Assembly: GCF_030864355.1 (NCBI RefSeq) | Contig: NC_083398.1 | Location: 248,001-312,000, forward strand | DNA from: Cutaneotrichosporon cavernicola | Taxonomy: Eukaryota; Basidiomycota; Tremellomycetes; Trichosporonales; Trichosporonaceae | DNA length: 64,000 nt | Reading direction: 5' to 3' | Shown: positions 52,193 through 62,162 of the stretch, piece after piece | How positions within the stretch are numbered: position 1 is the first letter of the stretch | How the letters are laid out: every line of letters begins with the position of its first letter | The notes under the pieces: generated by a model | The model's database searches: none | The model's input: the letters and a program-made list of their open reading frames with translations, nothing else | What the model was told of the DNA's origin: nothing | Made by a program: the position numbers and the translations under genes

Positions 52193-52945
52193 ATGGCTAC
52201 GTGAGTGCTTCCGCTCCCTTTCCCATCTCCATCTCTCATTACGCTCATTCCATCTCACACCAGTCCACTACCCACTCCAGCACGACGGTTCCGCACCGCA
52301 ATCACAACGGCGACCATGCTCAAGCGCTGGAAGCGCTCAGCCGGCGTCCACACACCACCCTCGTTATCCACACAGCATCTCTCACCATACACCACACCCC
52401 TTGCAACCCCTTCTCCATCGAGCCCGGCATCATGGCACAGCGCTCTCGACACAGTCCTAACCAAAGTTGGTGTCAAAGGACCACCACCTCCGCCACCTCC
52501 GCCACCTCGACCAATCCTCCTCCGCTCAGGCAGCGAGCGCAAGCGCGCAACAGTTGTGTGGGATGATGGCGTGGTCTTGCGGCCCCGTAGTGTCTGCGAC
52601 ATACCCTTGTCCTTCCCCCCATATCCGAGCCCATCTACGCCCTCGGGACCTTTCCTCTCTCCTTCACCTCCAACAACGCCTAGCCACCCCCCTCCAAGTC
52701 CGCGTACTCCATCAACCGCACCATCAACAAGACCACGACAGGACGTCTGGCTGTGCCGTAAGCCGAGCCCAAGCACCAGCTCTCGCCCGACCAGTATTCG
52801 GACGAGCGTCGTCGTAGACCGCTGCGTCGATGACGGCCAGATCCTGTCGATTGCGGCGCACCGTGAACCCGCTGATCGATCGCCTCGAGGATCGCCACAC
52901 GGAAGCCGGCGCGGGTCGCGTGACAGGGACGCCGTCGTCGTGTAG
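52193..52945 (+). CDS. Proline/serine-rich protein of unknown function
   Basis: Exons 52193-52200 and 52264-52945 join to 229 residues. A short basic N-terminus (PARRFRTAITTATMLKRWKR) is followed by a tract of 9 prolines near residue 90. Then come many SP/TP motifs, a PTSIRTSVVVDRCVDDGQILSIA segment, and an Arg/Ser-rich tail (SPRGSPHGSRRGSRDRD). I do not recognise a domain. The phase-2 intron with a clean GTGAGT...CACACCAG and a stable open frame support a gene. The protein is probably disordered and could bind SH3 or WW domains. Confidence 0.5.
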
Positions 52946-53419
52946 CAGCTAGCAGTCGGTGAGGTCGCAAAGACGGCTGGGGCTGGGTAGTAGGGACTGC
53001 GGCGTGTACATTGAGAGTATATTGAGAGTCATACATTGTGTAATCTGCATTCCTTGAGGAGAGTGTCTGGAACTTGCTTCGAGTTGCCAATCGATCTCGG
53101 TTGGTACTTCATACCTCATTGGCTGGGACCACTCGTTTGCTCCCGTCAAGATGTGTGGCACTTGCACCCCGCTCGCACCATTCTTCATCCTTTTTCAACA
53201 CGCACTCTCCTCCTTCCTTTATCTGTCCACAACACGTTGTGCTGAGCCACGCTAAAACACACACAAAACACGTAGTCGAACCGCTCCGAATATATCATCC
53301 ACCACTCCTTCACCCTCCTCATTGTGCTGCTTCGTGCGTCTCAAGGCTTCGCGGCCCGGCTGTCGTCACCCGTCCTGTCTCTCGCCCACAATTCTTCCAC
53401 CTCCCTCCACGTTGCTGAC

Positions 53420-54603
53420 CAAATGGCTTGGTGACCCACACCAAACACAGTCTACCGCTATCTGGTGCTATCTCTCCTCCTCATCGACATACACCTACTC
53501 TCCCATCTGCGTCTACTCGCCGTCCCCCTCCCCCTCCCTTCCCCTTCGGCGATTTGGGTTGTGTGCCTACTCAGCCACCCACACTCGCAAACGTAAGCCA
53601 CCCATACACATATCCTTAAAACTCCACAGCTTCGGCCTCAAGAGGGCCGGGATCCACGGTTCAGTACCCACAGTCTGGAAGAGGACTGGTTTAGAGGGCT
53701 CAAGTCAGATGTTTGCAGACACAAACAAGTCAGGGGTTCGATTCAGCGAGGCATCAAGCGGAGATATCGAAGCTAAAAAGTCGGCAGCGGTGATATCTTC
53801 TTGCTACGGGCACTAACGTCGTTTTTGGATCCCTGGGTGATCAATGCATCCAAGCGCATCCGCTGGGCACATCCGCTCGGCAAGCGAGCGATGCACGACG
53901 CTCTTTGCCCAAGTGAGGCCCTCTCCCCTTCATGCTATTGACAGACGGTCTGTGGCGATACCCATGTTCAAGAGGTATCGTGACGGACGGGCCTGTCCGC
54001 GGGCGCCAACGGAGAAACCGCCTGTTCCACACTCCTCATGCAGGGCTTCATATCAGTGCGTTGGAAGCGGACAATGACTGGGGCGAATCTGGGTGCGTAC
54101 TCTGGCCGAGTTTGGCTTTGTGACTGATGGGTTGGTGGGTTGATGGGAGCGAGGGATGGACGGATGGACGGAGAGGGCGAGTTACATACGCCAGAGAGAG
54201 ATGCAACAGTTTGAGAGCAGCAAGATGATTCAATCGCCTAGCTGCTGGATGGATGCGTGTGATGCAATCAGCGGCTTCCCCTTGCGTCGTCTACCACCAG
54301 AACTGATTATCACCTACCGCAGCGCAAGACAAGACATGGCCCGTGACATTCCAGTATCGACGTAATAACCACTACTGTACTCTTGGGCACGAGCACCACT
54401 AACCCTTGATCCCAGAGCTCACCATAATACCCTCGCCTCCTTTCGACGACGACAAACCCGACCTCGTGAGTGTCTTCCTTCTCCCACCAAACTGACACCA
54501 GCACACACTCACGACAGCACGACCCTGGAACGAAGAGGGAGACCTACCAAGGGGGCGACATTGAGAGCAACACCGACACCGACCAAATACTCGACGACTA
54601 TTA
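53420..54603 (+). CDS. Probable spliced gene, structure unresolved
   Basis: Several exon-like stretches with splice signals lie here. 53632-53780 is open in two frames (FGLKRAGIHGSVPTVWKRTG or RDPRFSTHSLEEDWFRGLK). At about 53838-54080, WVINASKRIRWAHPLGKRAM joins across a clean 33-nt intron to NGLWRYPCSRGIVTDG and later ALEADNDWGES. A likely last part is IIPSPPFDDDKPDL, then HDPGTKRETYQGGDIES and the stop at 54601-54603. I could not connect them in one frame and recognise no family. It may be a real gene converging on ILV2 or a decayed one. Confidence 0.3.
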
Positions 54604-54741
54604 GTAACATCAGTAGCGTCAACGCGTGAGATACCCACGCCAGCAGTGTGCAGAGTACATCTCGGGACTCTCTCTATGACCCGCGCCCATGATTGCTACT
54701 AGACAAGACAAGATACTGGTATGCTTTCCCGTTGAGGGCGA

Positions 54742-56940
54742 CTATGCGTTGTTCTTCTTCTGGAGAATAGGGTGGAGGATCTGCTCGTGCAGCGCCTTGC
54801 CGGCTGGGACCATGGGGTAGACGTGCTCGGACGAGACGACGCACTCGAGGAGGATGGGACGCGAGTTGTCGTACTCCATGAACTCCTTCATCATGGGCTC
54901 GAGGTCCTCCTGCTTGGTGCAGCGGAGGGCCTTGGTGCCCATCGAGTTTGCGAGCGCCTGGAAATCGGGGTTGACCATGCGCGTGTGCGAGAAGCGCGAC
55001 TCGTAGAACAGGTCCTGCCACTGCTCGACCATGCCCTGGAACTCGTTGTTGAGGAGTAGGACCTTGACACCGATGTTGTACTGGTTGGCGGTCTGGAGCT
55101 CCATGGCGGTCATGGAGAATGAGGCGTCGCCGTCAACGTCGACAACGACCTTCTCGGGAGCGGCAACCTTGGCGCCAATGGCGGCTGGGACGCCGAAGCC
55201 CATGGTGCCGAGACCACCAGACGAGACCCAGGTGCGAGGCTCGGACCAGCGGTAGTGCTGCGCGGCCCACATCTGGTGCTGGCCGACACCAGTAGCGACG
55301 ATGACCTTGTCCTTGCCGATGATCTCGGCCTGCTTGTCAAGAGCGCGGATAACCTCCTGCGGCTTGAGGCGCTCACCCTCCTTGGAGGGGGTGAAGACGA
55401 AGGGGTACTTCTCCTTGTTGGCCTTGCAGCGGCCGACCCACCCGGAGCGGTCAACAGGCTTGATCTGGGGAACGAGCTCAGCGAGGGAGGCGACGACATC
55501 GCCGAGGACGGGGATCTGGGCCTCGACAATCTTGTTGACGTTCTTGGGCTGGATCTCGAAGTGGATGATACCACCAGTGCCCTCGAGAGCGGCCTGCTTG
55601 GCAGCGGGACCAAAGGTGTCGACCTTGCCGGTGACACGGTCGTCGAAACGGGCGCCGAGGGCGATAATTACGTCAGCCTCCTGCATGGCAAAGTTAGCGT
55701 AGGCCGAGCCGTGCATGCCGAGCATGTGGAGCGACTTGTCGGAGCGCTCGTCGAAGGCACCAAGACCCTGGAGGGTGGTGGTGACGGGGATGTTGCCAAT
55801 GTCAGAGAGCTGCTTGAGGAGCTTGGGGCCCTCAGGCGAGGACAGGACACCATTACCAGCGTAGATGATGGGGCGCTTGGCGCGGTTGATCATCTCCGCG
55901 GCGGCAGTGATCTGCTCCGACTCTCCGGGAGCCTGGGCCTGAGCCCATCCGGGGTTGAGCGGGTTGGTGGGGAGATATGGCGACTGGCCGGGCTGAACCG
56001 ACTTGGCCGGGATGGGGGTGCGGAGGATGGCGGCGGTCACGTCCTTGGGCAGGTCCACGAGGACGGGGCCGGGGCGGCCGGTGGTGGCAATCTTGAAAGC
56101 CTCGTTGATGCGGCGGGGGAGCTCGGCAATGTCCTTGACCATGACGTTCCACTTGGTGCACGAGCGCGAGATACCAACAACATCGGCTTCCTGGAACGAG
56201 TCCGAGCCGATGAGGTTAGTCGCGACCTGGCCGCAGAAGACGACCATGGGGATACCGTCCGAGAGCGCGTCCTGCATCGGGGTGATGACGTTGGTCGCGC
56301 CCGGTCCAGAAGTGACGAGGACGACACCGGGCTTGCCGGTGATGCGGGCGTAGCCCTCGGCCATGTGGCCGGCGCCTTGCTCATGGCGAGGGAGGACAAA
56401 GTCAAAGTGGGGCGAGTTGTAGATGGCGTCAAAGACCGGAAGAATAGCGCCACCGGGATATCCGAAGACCTGCTTGACGTCGTGGCGGAGCATCATCTCC
56501 TGGAAAATCTGTCCTCCAGACATGCCGACAAACCTATAACGTCAGCGTCGTACGACAAGACTGCCTTACGTGTGGTCGAAGCCGTCCTTGACGTTCGGGT
56601 CGCCCTTGTGCTGGGCATACGGCGAGTCAGGCGTATTCTGGTTGGGCGGGGCCTGGAAATGCGGAGCTGGGGCGGGGCGGACAGCAGCCGCACCGAAGGT
56701 AGCCGCGCTAGACTGCAGCCTCCTCACCTGCTCGTGGACGCGGGCCTTGGCCTCAGGGCTCTGACCGGCATACTCGACGAAGGGCTTGGCCTTGGCCGAC
56801 GAAGCCGAGGTTGAGAGCTTCTGCTGTCCCGCCTTTGACGAGGACGAATTTGTCGAGCGGAAGCGGGCCTGCTGCGCGGCAATAACATTGCGAGTAGCGG
56901 GAATGTTGCGCAGGATCGCGCGAGAAGGAGGCGAGATCAT
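54742..56940 (-). CDS. ILV2: Acetolactate synthase catalytic subunit
   Basis: Exons 56570-56940 and 54742-56533 join to 720 residues. Residues 1-60 are rich in Arg, Ser and Ala, a mitochondrial transit peptide. The ThDP enzyme starts at GGQIFQEMMLRHDVKQVFGYPGGA. The catalytic Glu lies in RHEQGAGHMAEGYAR. The ThDP/Mg site is GDASFSMTAMELQTA with NNEFQGMVEQWQDLFYESR. It makes acetolactate and acetohydroxybutyrate for branched amino acids in mitochondria. The position of the classic herbicide-contact proline (GQVP in yeast and plants) is Ala228 here (GQVATNLIG). The Trp of MVEQW is kept. The C-terminus LHPILQKKNNA is complete. The intron is 36 nt. Confidence 0.96.
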
Positions 56941-57858
56941 GATGAGTGAGTCGCGGGGCGACGCGTGGGGAGAGAGGGAAAAGTTGGGAGGTGGAGGCGG
57001 GGGAGGATGCTTTGCGCAGTGACGGTGCGGTGAGGGCGCTCTTTTTGCTAATGCTAGTGGACCGGGTTGGCCCTTTTGATGGCAGTGATGAATGGAGAAG
57101 TAATGACAAGAATGTCTAGACCAGTGTGTGAGATAGTATCAGTATGTCTTGGGTTTGAGACGGAGGCACTGCGGCGGCCGCGATTGAGCCCTAGCAGGCG
57201 AGTTATCCCAGTCGTTCCTCTCCAAGTTCGACTCAATTGGCTTGCTTGACCCCCCCTTCCAATAGCAGTTTGTCCCCACTCAACTCCCACTGTACGATTG
57301 TACCCGGTTAGATTCGAGTCATGCCGACGGCCACCTTTGTCAACTCTTCAAACGCCACTTTTGCTCCCGCTCCCAGCGTAGGCTCTGTTTACGCTCTATA
57401 CCCGCCCGTTGCTCTCACCCAGCATACCACATCCTCTTATTACATAGACTGACAATCCGCTGCAGGCCGCTTGTGGGCGGTGTCGAATTTTTCCTGCATT
57501 TTCGAATTTGAACCAATCTGCGTGGGAACGTGATCGGCCGAAAATTGCAACAGGTCCTACTCCATGGGGTCTCCATTCCTCCACAAAAACCCACGTGGAA
57601 TTAAATATCACGTGATTGATATTTCAGTTGGTGCCTGGATCCAATCAATCCCAGTCCTGCCGATCCTGCCGGGCCGTTCTAAAGTCCGGGACGGCCAACA
57701 TACCTCCGGGATGGCTTTGCTGTCTCTTGTTACGGCCCGCGCACGCATTGACGCTACCAAACTTCGTCCGGACCGGCGGGTACGTTCCGGTATAAAGGAG
57801 AGAGGATGTGATAGCTTCAGACTACCTCTGCGACTCTCTCTTGTCTATAACTAGGATC
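56941..57858. promoter_or_regulatory. Divergent ILV2/XYL2 intergenic region
   Basis: 918 bp. It includes a G-rich ILV2 leader region (56,990-57,005) and the XYL2 promoter on the right. No gene is supported. Confidence 0.45.
57791..57796 (+). promoter_or_regulatory. TATA box of the xylitol/sorbitol dehydrogenase gene
   Basis: TATAAA followed by GG lies 68 bp before the ATG at 57859. Its spacing fits a TATA-driven, inducible promoter. Confidence 0.5.
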
Positions 57859-59199
57859 ATGGCGACTCCATTCACTCCCAAGGACAACCCGGCGTTTATC
57901 CTCCACGGAAAGCTCGACACGAGCTACGGAACAGTGAGTGCCACCGGCACCGGCCACGAAATCAATCGGTGGATATGATATCAGCCACACCCCGAAAAGG
58001 ACAGGTACTGACTCCAGCTCCCCGTTCCCGAGGTCGGACCCCATGAGGTCCTCATCGAGGTCCAGGAAACTGGCATCTGCGGCTCAGATGTGCACTGTGA
58101 GTCCGACCGCCAAGTCGGCCAGGAGTCCGCTCACACCAGTCTACAACACGGGCAAGATGGGCCTCGTGTCTTGCTGCGGCTCCATGTGCCTCGGGCACGA
58201 GTCGGCCGGCGTGATTGTGCAGCTCGGCTCGGCTCTGGCTAAGCGCGCAGAGGCTTCGCGTATTGAGAACGGCGCCGCGCCGGCCGGCGCGCACACCCTG
58301 CAGTTGGGCGATCGCGTAGCGCTCGAGCCCGGAACAACGTGCCGCATGTGCTCGGACTGCCGGACCGGCAACTACCAGATCTGCGAGCACATGGAGTTTG
58401 CAGCCTACCCGCCCTTTGACGGCACGCTTCAGCGGTACTACAAGCTGTGAGTTGTCTCTTGAAAAAGACTGACACCAGTCCCTCGGACCTGGTGTACCCC
58501 CTCCCCGAGAGCGTGGACACGATCTACGGCGCGATGATGGAGCCCCTCTCGGTGGCCGTGCACAGCGTCGCCAACGTCGGCGGCCTCCGCACCAACCAGA
58601 ACGTGCTCATCATGGGTGCTGGGCCTGTTGGTCTGCTCGCGATGGCGGTGGCCAAGGGATTGGGCGCAGGTCGTATCATTGGCGTAGACATTAACGCCGA
58701 CCGACTGGCATTTGCCAAGTCGTACGCCGCGACCGACACCTACATCCCGATCTCGCAGAAGGAGGGCGAGAAGCGGGCGGACTACTCCCTCCGCGCGGCG
58801 CAGGACCTCCTCTCCACCCTCCGCATTCCCGAACGCGGTGCTGGATCTATTGATCTGGTGGTGGACGCAACAGGCGCCGAGGTGTGTATCCAGATGGGCC
58901 TGAACGCCGTTCGGCCAGGCGGCACTTTTGTGCAGACTGGCTTTGGGCCGCCCGACGTCGCGATCCCCATGTTCCGCGTCGTCACCAACGAGATCAAGAT
59001 CAAGGGGTCGTGGCGGTACGGGTCGGGCGATTACCCCCTGTCTATTGACTTGGTTGCGCGCGGCCTCGTCGATCTCAAGCCCCTGCTCACGCACACATTC
59101 CCGTTCGAGAATGCACTCGAGGCGTTCGAACTGACGCGGGCGGGTAAGGACAAGGAGGGCAAGCCAGTGATCAAGTGCGTCATCCACGGGCCGCAGTAG
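57859..59199 (+). CDS. XYL2: Zn-dependent xylitol/sorbitol dehydrogenase
   Basis: Exons 57859-57933, 58018-58096, 58140-58446 and 58479-59199 join to 393 residues. It is a medium-chain dehydrogenase of the polyol group. The catalytic zinc site is ETGICGSDVH with CLGHESAG. The structural zinc cysteines are in CRMCSDCRTGNYQIC. The NAD fold is GAGPVGLLAMAVAKGLGA followed by VDINADR, whose acidic residue favours NAD+. The end KPVIKCVIHGPQ is complete. It oxidises xylitol to xylulose or sorbitol to fructose in the cytosol. A 20-residue insert (AEASRIENGAAPAGAHTLQ) before GDRVALEPG is longer than in most relatives. Whether xylitol or sorbitol is preferred cannot be read from sequence. Confidence 0.92.
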
Positions 59200-60129
59200 G
59201 ATATTGAATCTTGTGTGTATGCATAGTTGGTCGGTTTCTGGTGTTTGGGTGACTGGCAAGCTGGCATACGTAGTGGCGGTCCTTGGGAGAACTGGTGCTC
59301 AACTTTCCCACGGTGAGTGGCGGGAGCAATGGTATGTGCTGTTAGGGGACGGTACCTGAATTGGACCCACAGCACCTTCCATCACTGCTAATGAACAGTG
59401 CTGACGTTTGGAGAGCCTCCGACTTTGAACGCATCGTGTCGTCGTACGCATTGCCGAGCCTCCAGTCCACAGCCGCCGAGGGAAGGAGTAAGGCTGTCCC
59501 TACACTTTTATGTAGATGGATGAAACCTGGCAGTGTTTCTGGCGACGCACGGTGGTCCTGATTGTCGACGTGTCCGAAAAATGACCGTTAATAGCCGGAA
59601 ACTCCCGTCGTCACAGCGCCAGCCACTTTGGGACTTGAAGCTATGGATTACAATTCAACCTCGTCTACCGCCCTACGCGGGCCTTGACCAACACCCAACC
59701 GTAACAGATAACGGGTGCATCGTTCTGATGGTGCCTGGGCGCATGCATTAAGAGTTTGTTGACCACTCTTCCTGTTTTCTCCCTCTCCGCGGAACTGGAT
59801 ATCAGTTCGCAACCGGAAAAACCCCACGTTCGCCAATCGGAGCATGATCAGATGCTCATAACACACCCCCACGTTCGGTTCATTGTGATATACGTGAGAT
59901 ATCGCTTCTACGTGGAAGTCAGGCTTTCCTCTCCCTCCACGTGTGCCCTTCATCACCCCTCCTTCCATCCTCTGGCCAGGCTTCACCTGGTGGTCGGTTG
60001 ACTGCCAAGAGGACCAGGCATGCGCCTACCTAGTACCATAGTCATACCAGCCTCATACTCATGTGGTACATGAATCTATTCTTCGCAGATTCAAGCCCTT
60101 GTTCGACATCGCGCTGCCTTTGTTGCGAA
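59200..60129. other. Intergenic, no feature seen
   Basis: 930 bp downstream of XYL2. Only short unsupported frames occur. Confidence 0.4.
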
Positions 60130-61201
60130 CTAGGCTACGGGAACGCTGCCCCTTACCTCAGAGAGAAATGTAACGGCTACGTACGACTCCTCGCCAATCG
60201 TGAGCTTGTACTCATCCGAGGTCGTGACCAAAAGGCGTTGGCAGGCAGTGCTCAGGCTTTCGCTGAAACTGAAGGCAGCGGACGGTTGAAGATCGCCGAT
60301 TTGCGCCCGAGCTTTTTGCGAACGGAACTCGAATCCCAGGAGCTTGGCAAGAATCATGGTCGCAATATGCTGAGCCCTTATATGCGGAAGTCCTGGGAGG
60401 TCGGTAGCGACCCCTTGGAAGAGGAAGAAAGGCTGGGGTTGGTGAAGAGTGGCCGGACCAGTAGATTTGGAGCCATTTCTGGAGGTTGTCGACGTCTACG
60501 AGACAGAATCGTCCACCTCCAATGAAAAGTTATGTGCATCGCGAATAGTAATCTGGGCAGGGTAGTTGCCATGCGTAAGATCCACAAAGACTCAGCTTTG
60601 AAGGTTGATGTAGCTGGGGTGGCGGGACAAGTGAAAGTACCCGCCCGTTAGTGCCGAGGGCGACGAGGGCCGGACGCTGAAGTGCAGTTCATCTGCCCTA
60701 ATCCAAGTCCCAAACCCATTGGGTTCAGCACACAGGTATATCACCTTCTGCGGGCAGAAGTATTTGGGGGACAGTAGGCCCGGTCTAATACGGAGAACCT
60801 CTAGAGCCCGAAACAGTGTACTGAGGACAGGGCGATAGCGCTTGCCGTAATTCAACTCGGGGACCTTGATCCTGGAGAACAGGTTGTAGACGTGCTGGCT
60901 GAGGGTGCGGTTCTTGCGATGCTCAGTCAAGGATTGATCTCATCCAAGGAAAAGGGGCCGATAACTGTCTGGCGGCTATGAGGAGATCGGAAACTGAGCG
61001 TGCGTCTCCAAGTGCGTCAACGCAGTAACATACAGACACAAGGCCACATGGTTGAGCGGGTGTGAGACCATAATGTCGACCTTGCCGCGGAAAGCGCGCG
61101 ATTTCGCATGAAAGGCGTTGGCCGTTTCCGCGTTCGTGTGGGGCAGAATGAGGAATGAGGTCCATATTGTGGGGATAGAAGATGTGGTCCAGGGCTGTCA
61201 T
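60130..61201 (-). pseudogene. Degenerate F-box-like protein relic
   Basis: The start MTALDHIFYPHNMDLI resembles the opening of F-box-like proteins that I recall as numerous in Trichosporonales. The expected continuation (LILPHTNAETANAFHAKSRAFRGKVD) is in the next frame, and both frames then stop. Further fragments downstream on the same strand (60592-60930, 60378-60587, 60130-60357) lie in separate frames. It could be a multi-exon gene, but a frameshift inside the first conserved motif with no splice sites suggests decay. The family link is by memory of pattern, not by search. Confidence 0.35.
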
Positions 61202-62089
61202 GTTACTGATGTCTTGTGGTCAGTACAAAAAGTGTACAATCTGGGATCACACTTGGTGGTGATGAAGAGGATGATGGATGAAGTCCAGATGTGGAAGAGG
61301 GAAAGTTTGGTGTATGTGTAGGCTTATAGGAACGTTGGGAAAACTCAAGTGACATGATTTTAACTCAACAGTGCAATTCTACCCCGACACATGTGGAAGT
61401 CCAGGGAGGGAACCCTCTGCGAGAACTGACTTTTCCCGATGTAGGAGCCTAGTCATGCTAGTCATGCTATTCATGCGGTCAGAGGAGCTAAAATGGAAGA
61501 TTTAATCTACGCGTGTCATTTGTGGTTGCGAGGTCGCTCGCACATACCAACTCCCCTAAGGCACTGTACACTCTATCTCGTCGGGAGAAGGGCCAATTCT
61601 CATGTGGAGACCGCAGGGATTGGGATCTTACAGGGTCAGGCTCTACATGCGAAAGATGCCAGGTTATGATGAGGTAGAGCGTTGGTTGACCGTCGTCGGT
61701 CGACACGTGTCTGGTGTGTGGTCGACCGCAATGCGCTACGACCGTTACCCCACTAGGTTCACACTCTCCTCTGTTGCGTTCGCCTATTCTTACACCCATA
61801 TGGTTACTTCGGGAGAGCAGACGGCAAGCAGAGCGGGAAAGGCCAACAACCGTGGACGAAGCCTGCTTGGCTCGCTCTCCCAATGATGGGTTTCCTTCCC
61901 GTCATTCAACCCCAGCGTGCAGGCAAGCGCTCCTAGCTGTCGGCTGACCCAGAATGCCCTGTCGGCTTTGCGCTTGCTCGTGGTCTTTCCCATGCAGCCC
62001 ATGCCGTGAAAGCCGTTCAGCCACATCACCTCCCAGACTGCTCCCTAATACAATATCATGTCTGTTTCAAAAACACTGCTTGCATCGTC
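61202..62089. other. Intergenic, no feature seen
   Basis: 888 bp of lower-GC sequence with overlapping short frames on both strands and no domain. Confidence 0.4.
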
Positions 62090-62162
62090 TCCTCCTTAGC
62101 TCAGTTGGTAGAGCGCGACACTAGTAATGTCGAGGTCAGTCGTTCGAGTCGGCTAGGAGGAA
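62090..62162 (+). tRNA. tRNA-Thr (anticodon AGT)
   Basis: A 73-nt cloverleaf: acceptor TCCTCCT with AGGAGGA and discriminator A, D arm GCTC-AGTTGGTA-GAGC, anticodon stem CGACA with TGTCG around the loop CTAGTAA (anticodon AGT), T arm AGTCG-TTCGAGT-CGGCT. It has no intron and no encoded CCA. Confidence 0.95.

Noticed and set aside
55255..56814. 519-codon plus-strand frame opposite ILV2
   Set aside because: ILV2 is unambiguous on the minus strand. The plus frame is a codon-bias shadow and even crosses the ILV2 intron.
58438..59259. 273-codon minus-strand frame opposite XYL2
   Set aside because: It is antisense to the dehydrogenase exon with NAD and zinc motifs; a shadow.
60061..60525. 154-codon plus-strand frame
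   Set aside because: It overlaps the F-box-like fragments on the other strand, shows no domain and has mixed codon use. I could not support it as a gene.
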